Origin: Ryuthela nishihirai
Lineage: Eukaryota; Arthropoda; Arachnida; Araneae; Heptathelidae
NCBI GenBank assembly: GCA_038380435.1
Contig: JAWZYU010000005.1
Coordinates: 36,788,001 to 36,852,000 of the forward strand
Direction of reading: 5' to 3'
DNA length: 64,000 nucleotides
The notes under the pieces: model-generated
Told to the model about the DNA's origin: nothing
Seen by the model: only the letters and a program-made list of their open reading frames with translations
Database searches by the model: none
In this document: piece after piece, positions 33,773 to 45,675 of the stretch
Numbering within the stretch: the first letter of the stretch is position 1
How the letters are laid out: every line of letters starts with the position of its first letter
Position numbers and translations under genes: made by a program

Positions 33773-33778
33773 AATAAA
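33773..33778 (+). terminator. CHAF1A: candidate CHAF1A polyadenylation signal
   Basis: AATAAA 48 bp after the stop codon, followed by a T-rich stretch (gtctttgtcttaatagttgttgtt written here only as GTCTTTGTCTTAATAG). Other AATAAA-like strings occur further on, so the exact site is uncertain. Confidence 0.5.
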
Positions 33779-33789
33779 TGTCTTTGTCT

Positions 33790-36309
33790 TAATAGTTGTT
33801 GTTCAGTCGTTAAAATATTCAGTTTGCCTTAAAGCTTTAAATTGATAATTTGTTTTAATACTTGCACTCCAAATGTATGAAAATTTCTAGATTTTTGTAT
33901 CTCTTAAAAGATTTTGTGTTGTCACCAAGAGCTTATATATTTTTTAAAACATTGTAAATTATGAACAGTAATTCGTGACAGACAGTGAATCGCATATCAG
34001 ATGCATAGTGATACCAGAATTTATATATACCTCAAATGCAACACAGATGTTTTTACAAATTAATGAATGTCATATAAACAGTTTGGTGTCGAGTAATATC
34101 TTTAGATGAAATGGTGCCTTATGCATTCACGGAATTTTTTTTCCCTGATTATTTAATTAAAATATATTTTCTGGTTACATCATAGATAAAAAAATGATAA
34201 TTTTTGGGACTAAGTTTCTTTACAACTATATATGTTGCTTACTAAATAGTGTGTTATATATTAGTCATATGAAAGTGTAGATCTTGTTTGAGATTCACAC
34301 TTGTTAGGAAAAAAATTACGGATGGTGAGAGAAGGTTGCAGTGAATATTTAATATGGCCAATATGCAAATGGTTAATTTTAAACTTGCTCACTGAACCTA
34401 CATCACATACTAAAATTCAGTTGGCATTTTTATTGTATTGAACATTTTTATGCTAATGCTAGATAATATGTTAAAATTAAAATGATTCAGTGTATTAAAA
34501 AACACCATTTTAAAGAATGAGTCTTTTGGAATGTTTAATTAGATATGCTTCTTACTAATAACATTCATGCTCAACACTAATGCTTAAATGCTTGTTTATA
34601 TGTATTTTTCTGTGTATTACATAATTTTTATGTGTAATTTAAATATTAGTAAGTCTTTTACTGTAAATGTTAGATAGTTGGAAACAAAATAAGAATTTCC
34701 CTTTTTAAGTGAGAAACTTAATTGTTCACCAACACTAGAGAAATACAAAATGAGCTGCTTATTCAAAATTAAGACAAAACATTTTCATTCACACAGTAAA
34801 GTAAAAGGTTTAATGTTGTGACTATTTATATAAGCTCATATGGAATCTCTTTTTACACTGAAAACATGAGGGAAGAGGAAGTATAGCATTCTCTTTATGT
34901 AACATACCTTGCAAATTAAAGCTGTTACTGTTCAGAAGAAAATTTGGAACAACAGTCTCTCAAGAACACATAGAATTAGGTAGCTTGAATTTTTTTTTCC
35001 TTTATTGAATAATTTGCACTTGTTGATAGTCAGTTTGTTTTTTAAATATATTGGTAAGCCATTTTACCCTCTTGGATATTACAATGCTATTGTTCTATCC
35101 ACTCATACAGTCACGGGAAGCTGTTAAGCAATAGTTGTGTGGTGGTAACATCACATTGATAATACAAGGGTACCAGAGAGCTGTTGTAAGAAGAATATAT
35201 TCCAGCCACATGGAGGGTTAAAATGGTATACAGGAATCAATGGGGATTGACTTGAAACTTAATTACATGCTAATAAAAGTTGTTGCAATTGCAATTTTGG
35301 TTTTACATTAGCACTCTTCTGATATTTTTCCTTGAAAATGTTTTATGATTTTTTTTTATGAATGTTTATTGTTAGGAATAAGAATATAGGTCATTATATT
35401 GTTACAAGACATTCTAGAAGTTTAATTATTACAGAAAAATTATAAAAAGTTAGTGCATTGCAGGCAAACTGATGAATAAACATATTCATAGAAATAACAA
35501 AACATTATATTAGCTGTGTTACAAAGTACAAGGTTCCTCATGCTACTGCTCTTTTGGATTGCCATTTAATCACTTAAAAATCATAGTGGAACAACAGTCA
35601 TGTACAGTAACTAGTAACAGAAGTTTATTTTACTACTCTCAAAGAATCAGCATCTGAAAAAATGTACAAATCTCTAGCATTAGTTTTAAAGTTACCAAAG
35701 TTATAATTTTCTAATTCATTGGATGAATCAGTAAAATTATAGCAAGCAGATAAACAAAATGTTTATGTACTATTTCCCATTTATCTGAGTATAATAATCT
35801 TTAACCCATGATCCATACATAAATGATTAAGTGGTCTAACTCTACTCCAATCTCTACAACACAAAATATTTGTTAGATGAATTTTATCTTCATGTGTATA
35901 TTGTTGAAGTTTGATAGACATGACTTCATTTGAATATTATTAATATAATTATTGGTAAGCATATGGCCATTAGGGAATTGATATAGTGATGTTTCTCCAA
36001 AGTGCATCAGGAAAAGGAATAGCAGTATATGCATTCATTTTTCTTGGTGTATGATAATTTAGAACAAAAGTTGGTGAGGTGATAAATGTTTCATGAAACA
36101 GTGGTGAAGTTATATCAATAGTAACAGTTAAATTTTTTATTGTTCTTTTTTGTACTTATTATTCTCTCTACCTTTTAGAATATTTCAGTAGAATTAAGTA
36201 GATTTTCACACAGAAATTTTCATGTTTTGAATAAGTATCACAAATTGTATTGGTAGCCAAATATTTCCCTTTTGCCAGATTTGAAACCCAATTCCTACTT
36301 GTTGCTTTT
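33790..36309. other. downstream of CHAF1A, nothing recognised
   Basis: AT-rich, stop-rich in all frames, no repeat shared with the rest of the window. It may include alternative 3'-UTR. Confidence 0.5.
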
Positions 36310-36690
36310 GGTTGGGTTGTTTTACCTCTGAGTGGCACTCTTTTGCACAGAATGGGCTAAATGGCCAGGTCACAAGGATCCTGAGGGCTCAGAGAAGGTT
36401 GGGGGAAGGGGACCCACTAGACAGCTATTAGGAGACAAGATGGTAACTTTCTGTCAAGGCCATCTAGTGTGTTCTGTAACTTGCACAGAATATGGCTCTC
36501 CTTCACACTATGCCAGCTCAAAACATCCCATATGATGGACAATGGCCTTTCCAAGCCCATAGGTGTTCCCTACACCTACCAAGGGCAGAGTGGGGAGGTT
36601 TGCAGAGATATATCTCAATGTTGACCCAGGGAGACTTGAACCTCGGAACAACAGATTGTGAGCCTGGCACACAACTGACTGAGCCAACAC
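36310..36690 (-). mobile_element. SINE-A, full-length, diverged
   Basis: In reverse from GGTTGGGTTGTTTTACCTCT to the head (AACCTCGGAACAACAGATTG … ACTGACTGAGCCA), all blocks in order, about 380 bp. Divergence is moderate and no clear target duplication was seen. Confidence 0.88.
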
Positions 36691-39600
36691 TAATGATAGA
36701 AAGTATCTTAAAGTGGTTACTGTCTATCAGTTGAATTAACAACATGATATATTTTCAAAGCTTGAAGCAATTAATGATTTCAGTTCTGTTTGTTTTACAA
36801 AATTTACCCATGAATATAGGTAATGAATATGATTAAAGAGTTATCTTTTCTCAGCATTTTAATCCAATAGTGTAACAATAAACATTACATTTGTATATAG
36901 AAAAACTAACATTAATGAGTAACATGATGGCTTTCAACTCATCATATCCAAAAATATATAAAATGGAATTTCGAAAATCTGGCTGCTCAGACATTACCAG
37001 ATTTTTGGGATTTTTTCAGAATTTAAAAGCCTTACAGAAGTTTTTTCGTAATGTAAAAAGCCTGCATCTGGCAAAGGTTTTTTTATTATTGGGCTTTAAA
37101 AATAAATTGCATACTTTTGCTTAATTTGTAGCCCATCACTCCTATATTTGCATACACTTTCAGTCTTAAATCAGTATAGAGCTATTAACTGTTTATATAC
37201 TATACTATTAACAATGTGCATAGACCAAAAGAAAAAATAAAACAATGCTATGTCTTCTCTTGTATTGTTTACATTCCTATGTTCACTTCATTTATCTCCT
37301 TGTTCCTCCGTATTAAACCTTTTTATTACTTTCAGTATAAAATTTTAAAAGCTTTTCACTTTTGTTATTTTGTAGGTGGTAGGGGACATGCAACCTACAG
37401 ACCAGATCCCACCCCTGAGATAAGTCTGTCCAGCCTGCTGAGTGAATGTAGATGAATATTAATATTTTTCTTGATTGGAGAGTGGCATTCAATTTAAAGC
37501 AATTTATTGTTATAGAGGAACTATAGGGAAACTTCTTAATTCAGTAAAAGAAAGTAAAAAAAAATATTTGGCATTTCATCATGTAAATACTCTGATTTCT
37601 CTTCTAGTCACTGCCCAAAATCTGTGATTCTGATGGGAAGCAACTCTTCTATCACTGTTGCAGTTATTATTTGCTATTTCACCAGTAGCAGAATCATAAG
37701 TATGTGACTTATTCCTGTCTATCCATAGGTAATGCTTCATGCTATCACCATATGTAGACAAAATTTGACCTCTTTATCTCTCTTGGTGCCCAAACATGGA
37801 CTTACTTATATTTTTTCTGACTTTCTCTTGCGCTTGCATCAACTTATGCATTATGTGGTGAAAGTAAAATGAAATGAAGAAATAAATGAGGAAATATACT
37901 CAGTAATGCAAAGCAATTGGCTGAACTGAGCTTAAAACTGTTATCATTTACATAGCAGCTTCAAAACATGAGATTTTACTCAACTTCTGAAAAAGTGGGC
38001 ACATGATTCTTGGATTTCTCAATCTTGCTGTGCCATCTGACAGCAACATATATTGACAAGATTCTGAATTGCTACCAGTGTTAAATTGTATGCGTAAAAG
38101 AAATTCCAATTTGTTTTCCCAAAAACTGACAAATTAGCATTAACAGATAGTGTTTAGGCTATTGCTACATCAGGCATACTTCTGTTGTTTTAGCTCTGAG
38201 ACAGTGGTCAGCAAACTTGACTTTGGTTTTAGTGGAGCATGTCCTTTTTTGAGAAGGCTGGTATAAGCTAGGGGTAGCCTTTAGAGTCCTTTTCTGTCTT
38301 ATATGTAGCAAATGAGAAATAATAAAAAAAAACAACCTAAATGTTACATCAAGAACATCAAAATGCAAACTTTTCTATTTTTTGATATATAATTTATACA
38401 TTTCATTTTAATATATATAATGATAATGGCTAATGCTGAAATTTTCAGAAGCCAGGCAGAACACGAAGAGAGTTTTTGATTTAAAAAAAAAAAACTGCAT
38501 GCCAGGAGCATGATTGACACTTTTTCGCACTATCAGGAAAACCAAAAACGCACACAAAAAGTTTTTATGTTCAATCCTATTGTGTAACTGCAAATAACTT
38601 AAACTGTTTGCATATAAAATTTTTAGATATTCTAAAATGTGCATGCTCCATTTTTAATGTCTCCATGCTTAGTATGAGTTATACTCTAAACATTTGAAAT
38701 AGGTTTTTCAAGCTTTAAATTTTTTTTAGATTAGACCTTTTTAGTGCAATAATACTAAAATTTAAGTGATACTCAGCTATTGATCATTAATTTCAAAATG
38801 CAAAATATTGCAATTTCATTTTTTTAAAATAGCTTATTTTAATTACTCTCAGAGGCAGTAAATGAAAGTGCATAAACTGCACTGATGGAGAGTGATAAGG
38901 AAAAGAAACAGTTTGATTTTAAAGAAATATTTCCTGGGTTAAAATTGGTGTAGAATATTAAAATTTTGCAAAACTAGTTATTTTGCAGTGGATGATTGTA
39001 TATAGAACAGAATGCATTAACTTTTATTTTTCATATAAATTTTCGACCTGGTCCTATAACATTTGACTTGAAAATGTCTGTATTTATTCAAAGTGCAGAG
39101 ATTAATAAATTAGCTAAATGTGCCTTTCCAGGTTTAGTTAGTAATATGAAAAATGTATTTGAATATATTACGAACAGTTTTCATTTGAATAATAGCAATT
39201 TTGCAGAGTTAAATATATAATAAATTGCATTTGATTCTTAATTAAGGTGGTTGGACAATATTTTGTTGGCAAAAAAGGAAGTAGGGTTAAATTTTTAACT
39301 CTACTGTTCAATGTAGCCTCAAAAAAGAATCATTCTCATTCCTTGCAAATTATTCCTAAAGAGACCTGCTTAGCTTTCATGCAAATCATTTATGTTATAA
39401 TCAAAATAAGTATTGGAAGGAATAACTAAATTTATAGTATTTTTACTTAGTTGCCAAAATACAATCTCTCACCAAAAAATAACAGGGCAAAGCTACGTGG
39501 AATTTATTCTTGTTGAGATGTTAAGGAACAATTTTATTTGTGACATTGTGCTTAGTGTATTTCATTTACTTTATGATGCTAGTTTTTACTGGATCTGTTT

Positions 39601-40992
39601 TAAAAATTACTGTTATACCACTTTATTTAATAGGAAAAAAATCTTTTGTCAATGAAATCTAGTATGTTTCAATTTTTTAATCTCTGTGTTCCATTTTTAA
39701 AGAGGTAAAATACAGAGTGAAAATGACAGAATAGATAGTATTGCATATTACTAGTTGATAGCCTAGGTGTGCTAAAAGAGAAGTATGTATATAGGTAGAA
39801 AGGGTTGTGCTGAAGGGAGAGTGTAGGGAAACTGTGGCTAGACACAACTAAATAAGTGTGATCTTATTTTTTTGCCCTCTAAAGTAATATTCTATAAATA
39901 ATAATAATGGTAGACTAATATGAAAAATCTGGCCTAATTAATAGCAATGTTTTATGTAAAAACATGCATTTTACCAAAGTTTAGGTATTTTTGTGCAGGT
40001 TTATTTAATAATTGTTTTTAAAAATACGGGAAATCCTTGCTGAATGCAGGAGTTGTGTTCTTTGAAAATACCGTGGTTTGCAAACTTACAATGTGCAATC
40101 TTCATACTTTGAGAAAAAAATTCAACTCAAGATGATGCAAACACTGAATACACGGATTTTGTATAATAAAAGCTTGATAGTAAATATCTACTTATCTATA
40201 TATGGGATAAACAAATCGAAAAACAAAAAAAGGTAAAATTCATGTACTATAAATTCTGAAGAAAAAGACTAAAAATAAGAATGCAACTTGTTTTATTGTA
40301 TACTCGATTCACCAATGAGTATCTTAATGTATTTATATTTACGGTGCAAATGCCATTATATGCTAATGCAAAGTTGTTCTTCACATGCATGAATACATGT
40401 GAATCTCAACTTATGAGCATTCAAGGTGCAAACAATTCGTACTTACAAACATTCTACATGTTAAAGAACTGTGACTCCCTATTCAATTTATGAACATAGC
40501 TCCTGCATTTACAAATATCTGAACCTATATTATTTTGAAAATATATAGGTAAATAATTTTTTTCCTAGAAACTTTGTCCTCCCCCATCCCCAAATGTCTA
40601 AGATTTATTATAAAATTAGAATTATATTATAACAGCTTTTATTATTAAAATGTGTAAATTTGTTTTAAATTAAACACTATTAATTTCTGTATGTTGTTTC
40701 AAAGGAATGCCATAATGTTTAAAGGAAAATCAATCTTTATGAAATAAGATTAATTTTCAAGGTACCAACTGCTATATATTATTTGGTAAGACTTTTTTCA
40801 TAGTGTTTCTGTGAACAGTAACACCCAGTCTCAAAGCACAGCCACAGATGTTTGGATTTGGCTGGACTGAGGGACAGTTCAAGAATGACCCATCGTAGTT
40901 GCATTTCTATTTTAAACCTTCATCATCCCTTCCTTCCTTATCCAAAAACAGTTTAGTGGTTATATCTTTAGGGAATACAGTGTTTAGCCTGT
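36691..40992. other. intergenic sequence, nothing recognised
   Basis: 4.3 kb of AT-rich sequence. Short frames such as 38996-39220 and 39413-39655 have no recognisable motif. Text at 40027-40110 is faintly similar to 22262-22400. Confidence 0.45.
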
Positions 40993-41005
40993 TTTGTATA
41001 GCAGA

Positions 41006-41294
41006 GTTGGGTTGGGTTGTTTTACCTCTGAGCGGCACTTTTTTGCACACCATGGGCTAAATGGCCAGGTCACAAGGACCCCGAAGACTCAGAGAAGGTT
41101 GGGGGAGGGGACTCACTGGAACAGCTGTTGGGATACAGATGGTAGCCTCCCGTCAAGGCCATCCAGCGTGTTCTTTAACGTGCACAGGGTATGGCTCTCC
41201 CACACACGGGGCCACGGCTTAACGTCCCATCCGGTGGACGGCGGCCTTTCCAAGCCCATCGGTGTCCCCTACTGACTGTGGGCAGGGCGGGGAA
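41006..41294 (-). mobile_element. SINE-A, young, 5'-truncated
   Basis: A 289-bp insertion flanked by the 13-bp duplication TTTGTATAGCAGA (40993-41005 and 41295-41307). It is the 3' three-quarters of SINE-A in reverse, stopping in the CCCCGCCCTGCCC block just after the tRNA-derived head. Truncation therefore happened at insertion. Confidence 0.93.
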
Positions 41295-41572
41295 TTTGTA
41301 TAGCAGAAATGATGTTCTCACTAAAAGATATATTCAAAATGTTTAACATATTTAAATATCTCTCCCATTATTCTGAAGTTTTATGAATAAGCTTTTAACA
41401 CTTAAAGTGTCTTCAAATAAAATTGGTGAATATGAAGAGTTCATTAGTCATATGTCACATCAAAACCGATGGAGAAGTTATTGATTTTCTGTATTCACTA
41501 TAACTATATATGTTAGGAATTTAATACCTATGAACTTGCTGTGATCTATTATGCATTATCATCAAAAATGTG

Positions 41573-41955
41573 GGGCGGGGGTGGCTCAGTCGGTAGCGCG
41601 CCAGGCTCGTAATCTGTAGTTCCCAGGTTCGAGTCCCAGCTGGGTCAGCGTTGAGATTTATCTCCGCAAAATTCCCCGCCCTGCCCACGGTCAGTAGGGG
41701 ACACCGATGGGCTTGGAAAGGCCGCTGTCCGTCGGATGGGACGTTAAGCCGTGGCCCCGTGTGCGGGAGAGCCATATCCTGTGCACGTTAAAGAACACGC
41801 TGGATGGCCTTGACGGGAGGCTACCATCTGTCTCCCAACAGCTGTTCCAGTGGGTCCCCTCCCCCAACCTTCTCTGAGCCTTCGGGGTCTATGTGACCTG
41901 GCCATTTAGCCCATGGTGTGCAAAAAAGTGCCGCTCAGAGGCAACCCAACCCAAC
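41573..41955 (+). mobile_element. SINE-A, young, full-length (reference copy)
   Basis: A 383-bp copy between 14-bp duplications TCATCAAAAATGTG (41559-41572, 41956-41969). Head GGGCGGGGGTGGCTCAGTCG with box A TGGCTCAGTCGG, a GCTCGTAATCTG anticodon-arm region and box B GGTTCGAGTCC. The layout matches elongator tRNA-Met (CATAATCTG) more closely than other tRNAs. The central block has GGGACGTTAAGCCGTGG and CACGTTAAAGAACACGCTGG; the tail is gaggcaacccaaccc. There is no poly-A tail. Confidence 0.95.
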
Positions 41956-42164
41956 TCATCAAAAATGTGTTCACTGTCCAAGAGCATGTTGGGATGGACA
42001 GTCTGGTGGGTTTCTATCATTTATAAAGACTATTATGTCAAGAAGCATTTATCATTGACTCACCAACTACTGTGTCTAAATTATATATACTGAGACAATT
42101 TATCTATAGCAAATTGAAATGCTGTAATGCTGTTTTTGTTATTCTGCATGCACCTTAAGAAATA

Positions 42165-42498
42165 CAGTGGACCTTCGTTATAGCGCTGCTCGCTATACCG
42201 CGCACTCGGTTATAGCGTGGGCAATGTTCGCGATAAGTTCAAACATGTTTATACAGGTCCATGCGGCGTTAGTGAGTATCGCATTTTATTGTTACTGCGT
42301 ATTCAGTAATTGTGTATGTATTGAGTTCCTGCATGTATTTTGAATAGTGTTTAATTATTGTATGCATGATGAGTAAAAGAAAAGCTTACAGTGTGAAATT
42401 TATTGTGTCGCCACCGCGCCGCTCGGTATGACGCGGTTCACCTTATAACGCGGGTGTTGCTTCCCGCCCGACATGCGCGTTATATCGGGGGTCCACTG
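42165..42498 (+). mobile_element. pogo/Tigger-type MITE with a transposase start remnant
   Basis: 334 bp. Inverted ends CAGTGGACCTTCGTTATAGC and CAGTGGACCCCCGATATAAC (right end read in reverse), flanked by TA (42163-42164, 42499-42500). Inside, at about 42366, ATGATGAGTAAAAGAAAAGC encodes MMSKRKAYSVKFIV. This resembles the first residues of CENP-B/Tigger transposases (…KRK.YT.EFK), after which the coding region is deleted. Confidence 0.85.
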
Positions 42499-42811
42499 TA
42501 TTATGAAATCAGTCATTAACAACCAATGTTTTTCAACATTATAATTAACAATGAAAATATCAAGATAGTCATGCCAAAGCCTAACTATAATCCAAGCAAA
42601 GACCACAATTATTCATATCAATCAAATCAGTGTACTCTTAACAACTACTAATAATTGTTATGATTTGTAAATACACTTATTCCTAATAATGAATATATAC
42701 TTTCATCCAAAGAATGATTTGGCTTAAAATTCATGAAGTGGTTTTAGTATGTAACCAAAATAATTATTGTAACAGCTTTCATTAGTGAAATATACAATAT
42801 GGTTTTAAGTT

Positions 42812-43020
42812 GAGACGGCAGTACCAATCTGAAGTTAAAGAAGCTTTGGGCATGGTCAGTATCTGGGAGGGTGACCACCTGGGACATACCGTGTGCAGTT
42901 GGCAAAAAATCTGCTGAGGACCCGCCATCCTCACAGATCCCTTCTACTATGGCGTATTAAACTGACAGGCTCCTGTCAGACCTCTGTGGCAAGCAGCTGC
43001 TTGAAGAGATATTTTTCACT
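42812..43020 (+). mobile_element. SINE-B body with a 5S rRNA-like head
   Basis: 42830-42903 follows the 3' half of 5S rRNA: GAAGTTAAAGAAGC (box A like AAGCTAAGCAGGG), then GCATGGTCAGTATCTGGGAG and GGTGACCACCTGGGACATAC then cgtgtgcagttggc (5S: GGTTAGTACTTGGATGGG, GACCGCCTGGGAATACCGGG). After caaaaaatct the SINE-B body begins: GCTGAGGACCCGCCATCCTC, CTGACAGGCTCCTGTCAG, AAGCAGCTGCTTGAAG and an AT-rich tail. Other SINE-B copies carry a tRNA-like head at this place. Confidence 0.82.
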
Positions 43021-43661
43021 TTATTTATTATTAATTCACATGTTCTTTTTTTTAAGGAATGCTATAACGATTAAAGAAAAATAAGTCAATATTCAATAAG
43101 AAGATTACTTTTTAAGCTACAAAATGCTGTGTATTCATGGGTAAGACTTGTTTTTCAAGGGTTCTTTCGAACAGTAAATTTCAGAACATAGTCATTGATT
43201 TTTGTATTTGGCTGGCTGGTGGAAGGCTCATCTCCTCATAGTCATTTTTCTATTTTCATCTCATCATCTCTTGACTCCATGTAAAAGAATTTGTGTTTTG
43301 AATATTTTAAGGGAATTACGTCTAACTTTTTTATAGTGGAAATGATATTCTCACTTAATGGTATATTAAAAATGTAAATGAAAAATTCATCTGAAAGATG
43401 TAGACACTCCAACTAATTCCCTCATTTATCAAAATTTAACCTATAAAATACCAATTTTATTAAAATATAAAAATATCACAATGCTTTAGGAAATATTTGA
43501 GATGTGGGTATAGGGATTTAAAATTTGAAACTATTCACTATAAAATGCAAGAATTTAAATTGTGAAAAATTTTGTTTGCAAATGTTATTTGAGGTATGTT
43601 TTAATTAATAACAGTTCTTGAGATTTCAATTCTTGCTTTGTAAAAGGGTTGATGAAGTTGG
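43021..43661. other. intergenic sequence, nothing recognised
   Basis: AT-rich, without shared repeats. Confidence 0.45.
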
Positions 43662-44380
43662 ATTAGGTTAGGTTGTTTTACCTCTGAGCTGTACTTTTTT
43701 GCACACAATGGGTTAAATGGCCAGGTCACAAAGACCCCAAGGGCTCAGAGAAGGTTGGGGGAGGGGACCTACTGGAATAGCTGTTGGAAGACAGATGGTG
43801 ACCTTCCGTCAAGGCCATCCAGTGTGTTCTTTCAACATGCACAGGTATGGCTCTCCTGCACACAGAGGGGCGGGGGTGGCTCAGTCGGTAACGCGCCAGG
43901 CTCGTAATCTGTAGTTCCCTGGTTCGAGTCCCAGCTGGGTCAGCGTTGAGATTTATCTCTGCAAAATTCCCCGCCCTGCCCACGGTCAGTAGGGGACACC
44001 GATGGGCTTGGAAAGGCCGCTGTCCGTCGGATGGGACGTTAAGCCGTGGTCCGTGTGCAGGAGAGCCATACCCTGTGCACGTTAAAGAACACTCTAGATG
44101 GCCTTGACGGGAGGCTACCATCTGTCTCCCAACAGCTGTTCCAGTGGGTCCCCTCCCCCAACCTTCTCTGAGTCTTCGGGGTCCATGTGACCTGGCCATT
44201 TAGCCCATGGTGTGCAAAAAAGTGCTGCTCAGAGGTAAAACAACCCAACCCTGCACACAGAGCCACGGCTTAACATCCCATCCAGTGGACTGCAACCTTT
44301 CTAAGCCCGTCAGTGTCCCCTGCTGACCGTGGGCAGAGTGGGGAGTTTTGTGGAGATAAATCTCAATGCTGACCCAGACA
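43662..44380 (-). mobile_element. SINE-A, older copy split by another SINE-A
   Basis: In reverse: 43662-43867 covers the 3' half (AGGTTGTTTTACCTCTGAGC …) and 44251-44380 the rest up to AATGCTGACCCAGA near the head. The interruption is the copy at 43868-44250. The head itself is missing or decayed. Confidence 0.9.
43868..44250 (+). mobile_element. SINE-A, young, nested in an older SINE-A
   Basis: 383 bp, the same length as the copy at 41573. It is flanked by CTGCACACAGAG (43856-43867, 44251-44262), which is host SINE-A sequence. The nearly intact head and body make this one of the youngest copies. A 157-codon minus-strand frame across it is a by-product. Confidence 0.95.
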
Positions 44381-45422
44381 CCTTGAGTTGAAGCCAAATG
44401 AGAAAATGCCTTGACTGCTTCTGCATCTCCTAACCCATAGTTAGCACCTCTGATCTCAAACTATATAAGGAGAGTGATCTACGTTCTAACCACTCATAAT
44501 TTTAGTGTGAAAATAGATGTTTGCTTTTGATAATCAAGCAATAAACATATTTGAAGAATGAAACCTTATGTAGATTTTTGTTTATAAAACATCATATAGA
44601 TAAATCATGGGTTTTAAAACCAAACTTATGCTTAAAGTATGTTTAGTTTCTAGGTGATTTAAAATTAATCTTAACTATTGTTAATTTAAAATTGTAAACT
44701 TTGTTTTTGTAGTGCATCAATTGAAGGATGTAATTTTTCATGTAAATGCAATTACTAAAATTACTGAATTGTAAATAAATATGTCACTCTTAAGAATATG
44801 CAATTATTAAGGGTGTATTTGTGTATATATATATCAACTCCCATATAAGAAGAATATGCAACATCACTCTTAAATATGCCGATTACTATTTTATACTTGT
44901 GAATAAATGTAGTAGGACAATCCTTAAAAAAAGACATCTGCAATTGCTCATGTTGTAAAATGGTAAATGATAAACATTGGAAATAGTTCATATCACAGAG
45001 CATAAGATTCACCATTTTCAATCTGTACTTAATTGGAAGTTAGCTCTTTATTAATTGTGGACGTCTTCATCCATGGATCCTTTCTCAAAGGTGGATAATT
45101 TAAAAAAGCAAATAAATGCAGTAGATTTAAGGATGATGATATTGTTATATGGTGATATATCAAGGAAGCATATATGTATATTGACTTTTGTTTTGAATTG
45201 TATGCCATACAGATGTAACTTGATGTAACAGATGTCAATGCAGTGAAATGTATTAAAATTTTACAAAATGGAGGCATAGATTTTGATAATATTACTGTTC
45301 ACTATCATATTAAGTTCATTATATTTGGTAAATACCATATTTAGCAGGAATTCAAAACTTTATTAAGGCCTTATCCTAGATAATAGCTACCCTATTAATA
45401 TACTCTTTCTAATCTGAATAAA
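44381..45422. other. intergenic sequence, nothing recognised
   Basis: AT-rich. Small frames on the minus strand (44761-45277) have no recognisable motif. Confidence 0.45.
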
Positions 45423-45675
45423 TGTATAATTCAATCAGGATTTTGACTGACCATTGCCAGTCAAAACCATTGCCAGTTTTACCCAGTGTTATCAGAATGG
45501 TCAGCAAAATCCTGATTGAATTATACAATTTATACAAAGTTATGTATCAGTGTGTATTGTGTTGCTCACTTGGGTTGTTTTACCCAATGTTATCAGAATG
45601 GTCAGCAAAATCCTGATTGAATTATACAATTTATACAAAGTTATGTATCAGTGTATATTGTGTTGCTCATAATTT
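45423..45675. repeat. inverted-repeat unit with a 101-bp tandem duplication
   Basis: TGTATAATTCAATCAGGATT (45423) is the inverted partner of AATCCTGATTGAATTATACA ending at 45527. Together they bound a 105-bp unit. The right half (about 45479-45579) is duplicated in tandem at 45580-45675, giving a second right end at 45627. A third right end lies at 46951. Confidence 0.85.

Noticed and set aside
41573..41650. tRNA gene (GTAATC loop, good box A and B)
   Set aside because: It is the head of a 383-bp SINE with target duplications. The acceptor stem does not pair and the sequence continues into the SINE body.
42830..42903. 5S rRNA gene
   Set aside because: Only the 3' half is recognisable, it is diverged, and it runs into the SINE-B body. 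A functional 5S gene would be about 120 bp and end in a T run.
43726..44199. 157-codon minus-strand open frame, the longest outside LINE and CHAF1A sequence
   Set aside because: It runs across the nested SINE-A copies and similar frames appear in every young copy (e.g. 41521-41775, 49583-49858, 61725-61928). The G/C-rich SINE lacks stops by composition.
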